Assembly (NCBI GenBank): GCA_035582835.1
Contig: JAYKAV010002673.1
Span: forward strand, 911,825-975,824
Length of the DNA: 64,000 nucleotides
Direction of reading: 5' to 3'
Source: Phoebastria nigripes
Lineage: Eukaryota; Chordata; Aves; Procellariiformes; Diomedeidae
Shown here: positions 1-11,835 of the stretch, in pieces
Layout: every line of letters begins with the position of its first letter
Numbering within the stretch: position 1 is the first letter of the stretch
Notes under the pieces: generated by a model
Seen by the model: only the letters and a program-made list of their open reading frames with translations
Databases searched by the model: none
What the model was told of the DNA's origin: nothing
Program-made: the position numbers and the translations under genes

Positions 1-2296
1 TGCATTATACTTTCAACCCGAGATTCTTAGTTAAAATGCTCTATGAAATAAGTAACAAGCAGTTATTTGAGTCATGCCCCATTTTCTATTACTAATGCAC
101 ACTCTCACTCGCTGCACCCTCATTCCAGGCTGGGTTTGTTAACATGGACACTTCGGTACTTGTGGAATCCTATTACATTTTGGTGCCTTAAGTGCTTTGG
201 TATCCTATTTCAACATAAAAAGTCATTTTATCTTTCATTAAGAACTTCCAAACGCTTAAATATCTTCTGGCTAAAATCTTGGTGATGTTTTTAAAACTTA
301 CTGAAGTTGTTTTCTGAGAGTGTGTTTTCACCACTAGAGGGTAGAGAAATACAGCATTGGCCAGCAAGTGAAAATGCCCTGAGCTACCTGGAAAATAACT
401 CCGCTTCGTTGCTTTTAGGATTCAGAGGCTCCTCCATCGTTCTTTTCAACATGACTGTTCAGACGGAGTAAAGTTAACAGAATACTGCTCCCAGGCAAGA
501 GGTGAATCAAAACCAGATGATTACCTTGATTGCTTGCAAACAGTCTTCTGCCAATGTATTTGAATATCAGGGTTCACTTCAACCTGAGTGTTAAGTTTGC
601 AACACTGAGCCCAGGTATTCTCTAAGGCTGGAAAGCTGAAGCCTAGCTATGCATTAGGTAGCCTAAATTACTCATTAAAGCACACAAGTACTTTAATAAG
701 CCTACTTTCATAAGGCTGGTGGGATTTTTGATGTCTGCTTGTCCTCTGTATCTCTACTTTGCAATCCAAAACTCTGTGATTGTGATAGCCATTTTTGTGC
801 TGTGTTTTAAAATCCTCTGAGAGAATTTATCTGTATGCAAGAATGCAGCATCTGGGAATCGGTAGGTGTTTAAAATACAATTAGGCTAGTTTCTAACCAT
901 CTGGTGATATAATTAAAATATGGTATGTGGAGTAGTATATCACTGCCGCGTCTCAAGGTTAAACTCAGCTTCTTGGTTAAACTTATCTGAAGGTTTATGC
1001 GCTGTGTAATTAAAGCATCTGTAAGTTACGAACTGGACAACTAAATTCTAAGACAACTTCTTTTGAATGTATACAGCAGAAACAAAATGCACGAAATGGA
1101 GGATGGTTATGTATATCCTTTGCCACTCAGAAGATATTTCTAACATAACCCAATAAAATTTGTCCTCTAATGAAAAAAAACCACAGGTCAAAAAATTTTG
1201 TTGCAGACAGCTCAGACACTTTCTAATGGATTCCTTAACTCTTTAGAGATGTAAATGGTGTACAGGGCTTTAGGTGGCATCCCTGGACTCAGGGTTTGTT
1301 TTATAGGAATATCTTCTAATTTCAGCCTATACATGTTTCTGTTCATTCATCAGTCTGAAGGGTACTAGTTCTGATGTACTGGGTATATTATAATTTGAGT
1401 TATTATATATTTTGCAGAATTAAAATCCCCACCTGACTTTCTGGCTAAATTAATTCACTTTCCTAAAGCAGTTTGAAATGCCATACTGCTTGCAAAAGAA
1501 AGACTTTAGATGTTCCATGGGCTTTGTTTTACATTTCTCAGTGACACCACTTGCAGCCGCCTGGTGCTAGGACACTTATCATCACTGGGGTTTTGCAGCA
1601 CCGTGCTCCTCTTTGACAGAATTTGTAGTAGGATTCTCTGGTAGTGCTCTGCAGGGGATTTAGGGACTCCAGGGGAGCTCAACCTATCTCAGATATGAGA
1701 GCCTCCTCTAAAAATGAAGAATAGATATCAATGATTAGGCTGTCAAGATAAATTTATTAGCTCTCAATAAGATACAGTAACTGGAGAGATTTTTTTCTTT
1801 TCTGTTTTCTCTCATTAAATTGTTTTCTTCTCTGGAGTGAAAAACCTACTCAGAAAATAACACTTTCCTCTTCCAACAAGTCACTAATTGCTATCTGACT
1901 CCTTAGGTAAGAAACGTTAGAAGCCAGTGAATCCTGTTTTAGAAGCACCCCTGTAATTAAAAGATAGAAACAAAAATCCCCCAAATTATATGTAAAGTAA
2001 AAGAGAATCAGAAGATAAAAACATCTTTTCACAAAGCTAAATTTTTATATATTCAGAACAGATTTTTACTTCCTCAGAGTTTGCTAAAAGCATTAGATGA
2101 AAAAAACCCACTTTATTTAAAAAACATCTGCTGTAAAGAATTCCTCCTTGAAACAGTCACCTTTCATTGCTTGCTGCCATACACATCAACAGCTTCGCTT
2201 CAGCTCAGGCTGAGGCAAAGAAAAACAAAATGGGAACAGACGCAGGCCCAGTGTGAATGAATGAATGGCCTGAACCCTGTTTATTCCTCACTTCTT
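1..2296. other. AT-rich non-coding stretch, no gene seen
   Basis: The longest open frames are 60-72 codons, have no splice-site context and resemble no family I know. Short A and T runs are common, and no LINE or LTR ends are visible. I see nothing assignable here. Confidence 0.6.
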
Positions 2297-2550
2297 ATCA
2301 TAGAATCATAGAATTGTTTAGATTGTTTAGGCTGGAAAAGACCTTTAAGATCATCGAGTCCAACTGTTAACCTAGCACTGCCAAGTCCACCACTAAATCA
2401 TGTCCCTATGCACCACATCTACACGTCTTTTAAATACCTCCAGGGATGGTGACTCAACCACTTCCCTGGGCAGCCTGTTCCAATGCTTGACAACCCTTTT
2501 GGTAAAGAAATTTTTCCTAATATCCAATCTAAACCTCCTCCTTGGCACAG
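2297..2550 (-). mobile_element. CR1 LINE, 3' end fragment
   Basis: Read on the minus strand, this is the tail of an avian CR1 non-LTR retrotransposon. The plus-strand left edge carries the complement of the CR1 3' terminal repeat (ATCATAGAATCATAGAATT). It is followed by the conserved 3' segment containing TTGGAAAAGACC-type sequence, GAGTCCAAC, and the block that encodes the end of ORF2 (GTGACTCAACCACTTCCCTGG in complement). Similarity fades after about 2550, so the copy is strongly 5'-truncated, as most CR1 insertions are. No target duplication is visible, which is normal for CR1. Only the last codons of ORF2 and the 3' UTR remain. Confidence 0.9.
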
Positions 2551-3878
2551 GCTGTCTGATAAGAGTGGGAAGGGGAACCTCTGTGTGTGGAGCACCACCT
2601 ATAGCCAGAGCACTTATAGCCCTGGCTATAGGTGGTCTGGAGAAGAAACGGTGACTTTAACCTTCCACAGCTGTGGGGAAAGGTTTATTCCCACCTGCTG
2701 GGTCCAGGCAGCTGTGCTGACACCAGCCCTGTTCCTGAAGCAGAGCCAGAGGAAAGCAGTTGCTCTGTGCTGGGTGTGTTAACGCTGCTGGAAATGAAGC
2801 AAAGGAGCATGACACAGAGGCTATCTGCGATGGGAGGCAAGAGTCTTTTTGGCTTCTGTGCAGTCCGAGCCTGTGGATATGGAGATGGACCCACAGAAAG
2901 CTGAGGATTTCCTCTATGCTGTGCTTACTGAGGGTGTGTGTTCACTGCAGGCACCATTTGAGTGATTGGCACCCAGCTCAGAGCAAGCATATTGATCTTT
3001 GCTTCAATTACTGTTTCCTCATTAGTGGTATGTTCTTGGCTTCATCCTTCTTGTGGGCTTAGGCCTCTAGAAGACACATCCTCTAATTNTCTGTACTGCA
3101 GCTGATGAACTGATCCATGTGAGTTGGGGGTGGTGGTAGTGGGGGAAGTGCCCTTTCCTGAGCACACACAGAAACTGTGGGAGATGCTGGAGGACCAACA
3201 GCTCTCAAGCACGGCTCATCTATGACCTTTTTACAAAGTGGGCAGCTTAGTTATTACCCAAACTGGATGAGATAATGATGCAGAGACATCATACCTTCTG
3301 TCTGTCTTGAACTGAATGCTGCATTGACTGGATACTTGAATAGGTGGCAAAGGAAATCTTTGGCCTAATGCCATGCTTTTAAAAAAACATACTGATAACA
3401 CCAGGGAAGTTTCAAAAAAATAGGAGAGTGGTGATGTGGTGGTGATGTTTAAAATGCACAGGAAGATTGACCTGAGCAAGCCTAGGCTAGCTACATTAAC
3501 ATTACCTGTCAAACAAACCTGATGTTTTCCTTTGCAATTACTAGTTTGGGAGGTGATGGTAATTGCAGGATTGCAATCTACCTACGTCTTTGAAAGCCTT
3601 TATATAATGTAGAATGAATTCTAATTTTAAAAGTAAATACTCCACAATACCAGNGAAGCATATATTAAATGGGTTAAGAATAGACAACTGGCATATTATG
3701 AATAAAGCAGTCGTTGGTGAGGAAACGTAATTCTAAGATTTGTGTTTATAAATATCTGCCTTAGATCTAGTGCAATCAACATTGTCCGTGTGACTTGGAG
3801 AAAAAAATTTTCTCCACACTTTTGGTCCAAGGACTGAAGAAGACTTAGTAATCATCAAGACAAGACAGTCCTACGCTG
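2551..3878. other. Unassigned stretch beside CR1
   Basis: Moderately G+C-rich up to about 2960, then AT-rich. It holds the hairpin at 2594-2636. Several overlapping frames of 70-100 codons occur on both strands at 2400-3060, as expected where stop codons are rare, and none resembles a known protein. I see no confident exon. Confidence 0.5.
2594..2636. repeat. Perfect 15-bp inverted repeat with 13-nt loop
   Basis: The left arm (2594-2608, ACCACCTATAGCCAG) is the exact reverse complement of the right arm (2622-2636, CTGGCTATAGGTGGT), with a 13-nt loop between them. The loop holds part of the same motif again (TTATAGCC). It starts about 45 bp beyond the point where CR1 similarity ends. The cause is not evident. 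It could be a replication template-switch palindrome or an RNA hairpin. Confidence 0.85.
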
Positions 3879-4620
3879 GAATTTGGATTACTTGATAAGC
3901 TGGGTCCTTTTGACAAAGGCAGGGCGTTCACGTGCTGGACTGCGAACGGCAAGCTATCAAGTAGGGAGCATATCCTGGAAAGAGTGGCTGTGAAAAGGGG
4001 CTAGTGATAGTGTCCTTTTAACTTGGCATGAATTGCCAGAATGATAGTATAGAGGAAGGACTATGTGATCGTTGAGTTTATACACACAAAGAAGGAGTAA
4101 CAGAGTGCTAGAAAGCTGTTCATCTGACATCTACTTCCTCAAAAGGACTTTTGAAACAATGGAAGAGGTACAGAAAAATAATTTTAGGCTCAGAGAACAC
4201 AATTTACAATGGGAGGCTTAAAAAGACTTGATTAAAGTCTACCAAGAGGTGATGCCTCACGAATATGCAGGTTTCTCTGGGGGTGGGGATAGCGAATACT
4301 AGAGTCACTAATCTATTAATGGTGAAAGACTTAACAAATACCAGTGGCTGGCAGCAGAATCTGGCTAGACACCTGCAAACAGGAAATAAGCCACCATTTT
4401 TGATCTCAGATTGGAATAAACTGTTGAAGAAGGCATAGACTTCTCTCTTAACATGTTCAGCTCAAGCTTGGATGCCTTTCTGGAAGAAAAGTTTTAGCCA
4501 AATAGATTATTGGGCTTAATACAGAAATAAGTGGATGAAATGTAAGGTCTTTTGATATCTTGCAGGTCAGATTAGATGATGTAATGGTCGCTATTGACAT
4601 ACAACTCTACGAGTCTCTGA
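3879..4620 (+). mobile_element. Ancient, heavily mutated CR1-type LINE 3' part
   Basis: This is recognisable as an old CR1 relative on the plus strand by ordered landmarks. They are TTGGATTACTTGATAAGCTGGGT, a decayed ORF2 C-terminal region (GACTTGATTAAAGTCTA at about 4227, GATTGGAATAAACTG at 4410, CTTGGATGCCTTTCTGGAAGA at 4469) and the 3' UTR box GCAGGTCAGATTAGATGATGTAATGGTC at 4563. It ends in the octamer-like tail ACGAGTCTCTGA. In well-preserved relatives these encode the 'WN.L' and 'LDAFL' parts of ORF2. No open frame survives. Divergence is far higher than in the CR1 copies at 13.3 kb and 29 kb, so this is a much older insertion. The 5' boundary is approximate. Confidence 0.75.
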
Positions 4621-7600
4621 AAAGGCTGTTACCCAACATGTTCTAGCAGTTCAGTGTAGACAAGACAGTCTAGACTGAAGCACACACCACGAACCAGTGC
4701 TTTTAAGCAGTTTTGCAGGATTCCTTTTCATTAGAAAATAAAACCCACTGGTTCAGTACAGGAGAAAAGCCAAACTGGCCTTAAATAAGGAATGACCTTC
4801 TTGGACCGTTTGTCCTTGGCAGGCTTATAATAATGCCTAAATAACAAGTAAGGTGTTGTCTAGTCAGGGAGCAATTGAAAGCTACTGCTGTTCTTCTGAA
4901 ATAGTTTTCATTTTGTTCTTCCAACTCACTGTACTTTTTTCAGTCAAGTCAATTGTGGCTTGTTCCTGAGCATATGAGAAAACAATTATGCCATATTTCT
5001 TATGCCAATACAAAATGTTCACTATTAAAACAGCGTATATTTTGTTCTCCATTCATAAAATCTACCCCTTCCCCATGATTGATTCTCCAGATTAGTACAA
5101 ATATCTGCAGTTTTGGTTTCAAACAAATTTCTCATTTCTTTCTTGCTCTCTCTTTTATATTAATATATGACTTTTAATAATCTAGTGTAGAAAAATCATA
5201 GTGAATCTTTTCTTTCAAGTGGCTCCTATAACTGTGCATGTGTGACTTTATGTGAACTATAAATCCTGTTACATTAGTTATCTTTTTAAAATTATTTTGG
5301 CCATAGCTTTAAGGGGCCACTCAAGAACAGGATATACTGACTTTATAGAGAGCACTTCTCCTTAGGTTTTACAAGATGCAGTCAGCACTGCTGAATACCT
5401 AAATTCTGACTTTCTTAATAAGATCTTTTTGTGGAATGCAATTTTTTTCAGGGGTTATAAGTCTAAATCCCCCATTTATTTTCAATGTAAGTACAAGACT
5501 TGTATGTGTAAATAGAGAAATTGACATAACCTTTCTGCCTTTCAGCCATCTGCAGATATAAAATGCAAGCACAGTTACAGCTTTATGTATTGTGCTGGTG
5601 TACAGACATTGTACAAAGGGACTCCATATTTCTTATGCTAATCCAGTTCTTACACTAATCCATATTTGCCCAGATTTTGCGAAGAATCTGACTTTCTGTG
5701 GCCAAAATAATTCCTTGCCTTTCCTCCAGACTCTGACTCCTCTAACCAGCATTTCTTCCTGCAAGTTTCATGCAGTGTATTCTTTAGGCAAATCTGAGCG
5801 CACAAACAGAAACGCAGACTGATGCCAGTGAGCCATTATGGTCTGTCTGACATGGCTGAGCCATTTCACATGACTGCAAGTATCTGGTGGGTTATTATTA
5901 GAGACCCCAAACAATCCTCAAATTTAAATGCTTGCTGATTCTTTTTAGGCACCTGACTGAATAAACAGTTCAGTTGTCAGAGGTCAGGAGCTTTTGCACC
6001 TCCAGTTGGTGTTAATGTGGCAAAACAAATTTTACGTCGTTTCAAAACAAGCCTTCAGTTCCTCTGCCACGCTGTTTATAGCAGCAATGCTTGCATATGC
6101 TGGTTCTTCCCCTTTTAGAAGCAGAAATTTGTATCACGGCAATGATGCTATGAAGCAAAATTTACACAGAAATCTCAGCCAACAATCTAGTTAGCTGGGA
6201 AATCATATAAATGGTTTGATTGATTTAAACATTGTCTTGAAATAAGGCTTGGTGAGAAAATAATAATAATGCTCCCCCACACATACCATGTTCCGCTATT
6301 CCAGCCAATGTTTTGCCAGGTGCTTTGCTATTTATTAACACTGTTGAGCTGTAGCTTTCGGATCCCTGTGTTGTTTTGTTGTCTTTTTTTCCCCCCAAGA
6401 AAAATTGCAACCTCCAGAGGAGTTCTCAGTAGCAAAGTAAGGGGAATGTATTAAATTGCAAGCTTGTTCTTGCCATTTAGGTGCTTACACTGCATTAGCA
6501 GTATTCTTGCTGGAACCAAGCACACAGAGAGCTATCCTACCGTTTGGAAACAGCTACTCTCTGAATTTGAAGTTTTCAAAATGTCTTTGCATCCTAACAA
6601 TCCCATAGGTGCATTCTGCCAGGTTTCTTGAAGACTGGCAATGGGCACAAGGTGGAGGGAGGCGGTCACTGGTCTCTCAGCCAAGCTAATGGAGACAAAT
6701 AACATGATGAGGCCTCTGTGCCTTACGAGGATAACCTTACTTGGGTGTACTCTCTTTTCCCTATTTTCAAGAAAGTTAGACCTGGAATGGCTCCCATTCC
6801 ATGTTCTATGACACTAGGTCTCTTTTTTGAGCTCTTTTTTTTAAGTATCATGAAAATGGTGTCCCTTATTTTATTCCTTCTATATACTGGTGCAATATGC
6901 GTTATTTAGAAATGCTGTACTTCATTTGTCTGTCACATATAATTATATGAAAAAAGAGCAAAGATAAATGAGAGGCAGGGGAGAGAGGGCAGTAATTGAG
7001 CAACATTTCTTTTTCCTGCCTCAATCCCATCAAGGGATGTGTTTTCCTCCCTATTAGGCATATTTTATTTCTCTCCATACGGTAGAATTTATGTTCACCC
7101 ATTAAGAAAAATACAGATATGACCTAGGGGTGTATGTGGCAGCAAGTCAGGAATAATTTAGTCATGAGATCATATCTGAAGAGAAGTACATTGCCACTGG
7201 AAAATGTTCTGGTGGTGTTATGAAAACACTGATGCATTTGTATTAAAAGATGCATTATTGTGATAATGCAGAGTAGTTAATATGTTAGTGAGCATATGGA
7301 TGAGAAATAACCAAAGTTAGGAAGTGACGTGTTACCAACAGTTGATGATGAAGTTATACTTGGACTAAGACTAAAAATGACTTTGACAGCACATTTCATT
7401 TACATGAGTGCTGAATTAATCACTGCCCTTAGCTAATGCATTTACCAGACTTTGTGACAACATGGATGAAACCTAGATTCTTTTGTATTTTTTTCTTCCT
7501 TGCATTTACATGGAAAAATGTATTATGTCACCCTAAACTCTCAGCTCAGCCAGTTTGCGGTGCCAAAGGGCTTACAGAACATTCATCCCACCTTCTTCAG

Positions 7601-9084
7601 GAAGTTATCTACCAAATTTTACATGCTTCCTTACTGATGAAAGTAATATACTCGTTGCTTGGTAGTTTCTTGTTTGTAATTCTAGAAATATTATGAGGAA
7701 TACTGAAAGAGATAAAAGATAAATGCAGAAAGGAACCTAGAATGGGAAACAAGAGGACATGAATTAAGTTCTTTAAAACAGTCATATGAGATGGCAAAGC
7801 AGTAGAATATAGCATGGTGTAAGGCCATTTTACAAGAAGAAAAATTACATACGACCTGCAATATCCTGTGTGGAAACATGGATTTTAAATATATCATGTT
7901 ACATGCTTCTGTATGAAAAGTATCTTTGCATCATTAAAGGGTGAAATTTGGTCAAAACCCCAACTATAAAGTTGCATAGGCTCTGTCTACATTAGCAAGG
8001 AGCAGGGACCAATGCGCACACAGCTTGCTGAATCTGCAGTGTGAGGCAATTGGTGCTACAACCTCACAACACATTTGAGGGATTTTTTTTACTTCAGACT
8101 AAGTTCAGACTCGTCCCAGAGACTGAATGCTGGAGCTGCTGGAGTACATGAGGTGTGGTCCTGCAGTTCATCTTTCAGTTTAACTTCACCTGAAAGAAAT
8201 CCAGTTTGTGCATGCCAGCTCCACTAACCGCACCATACAAACAAATGCACCATGTACATGAAAGTACAGGGGGAATTGCTTCAAAAGAGTAGATGTATCC
8301 ATTAAAAGCAAAAGCATGACTTGATCCATTTATGACTGCAGTACAGGGGAATGTGGTACTTGCAAGTAGCAAAACCCTATATCCTTTAATGCGCAGGAGG
8401 CATTTCTAAATCAATGCCAAACATTGTGATTTCAGAGCTACAACATACTTACAACTTCTGATGTGTTCATTTAGTGGCCTGGGGCTGTGTGGAAAAAAAG
8501 GCTTGTTAAGGATTGCAATCTTATGCTGTCAATTCTCCTGTCAGTTACAGAATTGCTTTTTGTAATGCTAATTAAAACAACGAGCCTCAGTAAAATGCGC
8601 TTGTCTCTTAAATATATTAGTCCAAAAGTATCTAAAAACCAGCTAAATGCTGAGCTATCCAACTTCAGGCCACAATTTATGGCAGGTGTGCTTAGGTGGG
8701 GCTTGACGAACTCCAGCTTGTCCTGCTTGCGCTCCAGGCTGCTGCACACCCACCTTGGAGGCAGACGGCTTCCTCAGCACGGCGCTGGGTGCTGGCGGGG
8801 CCATGCTCCTTCAACACGAGTAGTTTGGCTGGCTACAAACCTCTGCTGAACTACACAGCCTTTGGGTCAAAACTGGCGCAAGCGCAGCGGCCTGGGGGTG
8901 TGGGATGGGCAGGGTGCAATTAGGGCTTATCTGCACCCGGGTGGGTAGGGACNCTCCTAGGCATGGGCATGCCCAGCAAGCAGATCAGGATTCCCAAAAC
9001 TACCAACGAAAAACTAGTTTGCAAAGACAGCACAGTTAGTAGATTAGAGTGTTTTTTCCTCTGAACAAAGGCTGTGTTGTGGTT
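4621..9084. other. AT-rich stretch without recognisable genes
   Basis: Frames are at most about 120 codons (8487-8849, spanning the start of a G+C rise) and none is flanked by convincing splice sites. From about 8690 the G+C content rises towards the island that follows. I see no transposon ends. Nothing can be assigned. Confidence 0.5.
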
Positions 9085-9530
9085 GCCATGTCCCTGAGTG
9101 CCCCCACTGCCCTGGCTGTCCCAGCCAAGCCCCCCGGGGGAGCCCAGGACGCCACAACAGCCCCCCTGGGGCTCCCCCCACCCTGCCCAGGACCCAGGAC
9201 CCCACGTCAGCCCCCCGGGGCCATCAGCCCCTGCCCCAGCGATGCCGCGGCAGGGCCAGTCTCCAGCTCCCCACAGCCCTGCCCTGCCCTGCCCGGCCAT
9301 GGGCCCCACTGAGCCAGGCCCACCCGCGGGCTCATGTCCCAGCCTGGCCTGTCCCTGTTCCCATGGAGGTGCCCGATGCCTGGGGCTGGGGCTGCCCCAG
9401 TGCCCCTGGGCTGCCCTGTGCCTGGCTGGGGGTGGGATGGGCCCTGGCTGCCAGGCCCTGCCCTGAGCCCCACGGGGAGCCCCCACTGCTCCCAGGGAGC
9501 CCCTGACCCCCACGGGGCCCTGACAGTGGT
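9085..9530. repeat. C-rich low-complexity island (degenerate minisatellite)
   Basis: A sharply bounded block of about 450 bp, dominated by CCCAG, CCCTG and CCCC motifs on the plus strand, sits in AT-rich DNA. Several frames on both strands stay open across it (for example a minus-strand frame at 8920-9513). This reflects the absence of TA-containing stops, not selection. Translations are runs of Gly, Pro, Ala and Trp without domain structure. CpG is sparse relative to C+G, so it does not look like a classical CpG-island promoter. A decayed tandem repeat is the simplest reading. Confidence 0.6.
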
Positions 9531-11364
9531 GGTAAAATGAGCTGTATTTCTGGATAACCTTTTCAAATCACAGACTTTAAATAGACATTAAATACTGTCC
9601 TTCAACTCATTGAAAGGTAAAGAAATAATAAGAAAGGGCCGTAGACTTCCATGTGTCCCCATCTCTGCACGCATGCAGAGTGTGGAGCCAGATGGCNACT
9701 GTAAAAGGCAGAAATAAACAGAAAATACAGTGCGTGAGACCTCAGACGTATAAAGTCTTTTCTTTCAGTGATTCAGAAGAAAGTTTAGTTGTGAGCAGCT
9801 CAAGGTGCTCACCGTGAGCTAAACCGGGGAACAAAGAGAGAGGTCGTGGACCAACCCAGTTAATGCAAACACGCCCAGAACATGTGCTTTCCGAATTTCG
9901 GGTGCTGCGGCCAGTGATGTAACAATGGACTAAGGAAACGGTCACCCCTTCACCCAGGCAAGAATATCTTTGCTAACATGGCGATGAAGTTTGGACAGGG
10001 TTGAGACGCTGCTGTTTTCCTAAAGCTCAGGAGAGCCCACGCAATGTAGTACTTTGTGTTGCGACCATGGACCCAACAACTCCGAACAAAGGTCAGGGGA
10101 GGAGAAAGAGAGAGAGAGGTGTGTGTGTGCAACATCTAAATATGACACTGTAAATATGTTGTCGGACTCTTGCAGACAAATATGCAACAGCAACAAAATA
10201 TAGAAATATCTAATGGACAATAGTAGGCCAATAGGTTCTGGTGACAAGTATGCATAATATTGACTATATTTCTTAGTATTCTTAAAGTGTCTTTCATGTG
10301 AATTTAATGCTTTATTCACAGGCTGNGTGTTATTCCCTTTTTGAATCTCGACTGATAACTGTAAATGATGGTGCACTGAGGTATATATGTACAGTGGCTG
10401 TAGGAGTCAAATCCGTTTAAGTTTTCCTGCAGTCTCTAAACAAGAATTTGGGCTGCTGTTTCACTGAGCAATGAAACCAACGTGCAGGAAAGCGAGGGCA
10501 ATATACTTCAGCATTTCACTTGCACACTACAAGTGCACGCCACAATCCTCTTTTGGAAGGGGATTTGTGTTAGTCCTGGTAATCTTGCCGGCACTCCTTT
10601 CATTCTCCCCCAGTTCCTCCTCTAACCTCAGCTGTCTTGTTTTGCTGCAAGTCTTAACCTGTTCTATGACACTCCTACCCTCCCTTATTCCCAGAAGGAT
10701 ATGCATTGATGATGAAGTATTTCCTGCATACACAATATTTGTAAATAGCTTTGGGATCCTTTAGAGTGAAAAAGGATATTTGAATGACAGCTGTTTTAAC
10801 TCATCTGTAATTTGCTTCTTAAAAGGAAACCCATTGTCCTAATCTGTGCAATGTTGTTGTACAAAAAAGATTTTATGATAATCAAGGTAGATTACCTAAC
10901 CAAGATTGATTACCTAAGGAGAATTAAAACAGTCTGTGTTATTAAATAACTAGATAAACAGTTCACATTCATTATTTGAACTTACAGATAGTGTCTCTAT
11001 GCAGTTCTCTAGTTTTTTTTTAATTTAAATTCCTGTAATTCATTATTTCTACACCAGAGTTTTCATTAAGCTCTTAAAAAAATATATAAAATGATGAGTA
11101 ACTCTAGAATCAAAGCATCAAACATCTCAAGTTTACAGTAAGTTATTTCATATAGCAGTTAGACATATGCAGAATCTCTACGCAACTATAGAAAACCACA
11201 AACAAGTTGCACAAGCCACTATTTTCAGTTTCTCTGCAAGGTATCTGAACATAATGAAAGTGGGAGATAGGTAATTTTAAGATTTATTCAGAACAGAAAA
11301 TGCTTATATCTGAGTAACATTTGTCTATAGGTAGAGTGGTTGAAGTTTTAAATGAAAATATTTT
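9531..11364. other. AT-rich stretch; short (GA)n(GT)n tract
   Basis: The stretch contains a compound dinucleotide tract at about 10106-10129 (GA about 6 units, then GT about 5). Frames of 60-118 codons occur, but I see no splice-flanked exon or transposon end. Isolated N bases lie at 9697 and 10326. Confidence 0.5.
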
Positions 11365-11835
11365 TGTTCAGGATCAGGATGACCAGGCTGACGAAACCTT
11401 CTTTTGGCTGCTCAAGGAAGTCTTGGGCTGACAGAACCTGGTCCTCATGGGTGACTTCAATCACCCAGACTCTTGTTGGGAAAACAACATGGCGGTGCAC
11501 AAGTCGTCCATCAGGTTCCTGGAACGCGTTGAGGACTGCTTCCTGCTACAGATGCTGGATGTGCCAACAAGGAACAACACATTGCTCGATTTACTGCTCA
11601 CAAGCCGAGATGACTTACTTGACAACATAACTGCCAATGTTAGCCTTGGATACAGTGATCACAACATTGAGGAGTTTAAGATCCTGCTGAGCACACTGAA
11701 GACCCTGTGGACAAAGACCCTGGATGTTAGAACAGCCAGCTTCAATACGCTCAGAGCCCATCTGTGAGGGGTTCCATGAGAAGCATCCTTGGAGGGCAAA
11801 GAAGCGTCCCCTCCGAACCTGGGCTGTTCTATGGT
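11365..11835 (+). mobile_element. CR1 LINE fragment: ORF2 endonuclease region
   Basis: The plus strand encodes a recognisable piece of the APE-like endonuclease domain at the N-terminal part of CR1 ORF2. The clearest part (11447-11700) contains LVLMGDFNHPDSCW, where GDFN is the conserved catalytic-domain motif. It continues with RFLERVEDCFLLQ, PTRNNTLLDLLLTS and SLGYSDHNIEEFKIL (the SDH motif near the end of the domain). The upstream part (FWLLKEV) and downstream part (RTASFN, then PWRA in another frame) continue the family pattern, but stop codons interrupt them. This is a dead internal fragment with no reverse transcriptase attached. The left edge is approximate. Confidence 0.85.

Noticed and set aside
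8920..9513. 197-codon open frame on the minus strand
   Set aside because: It lies mostly in the C-rich island, where several frames on both strands are open at once. The translation is low-complexity Gly/Pro/Trp without domains, and no splice or promoter evidence supports it.
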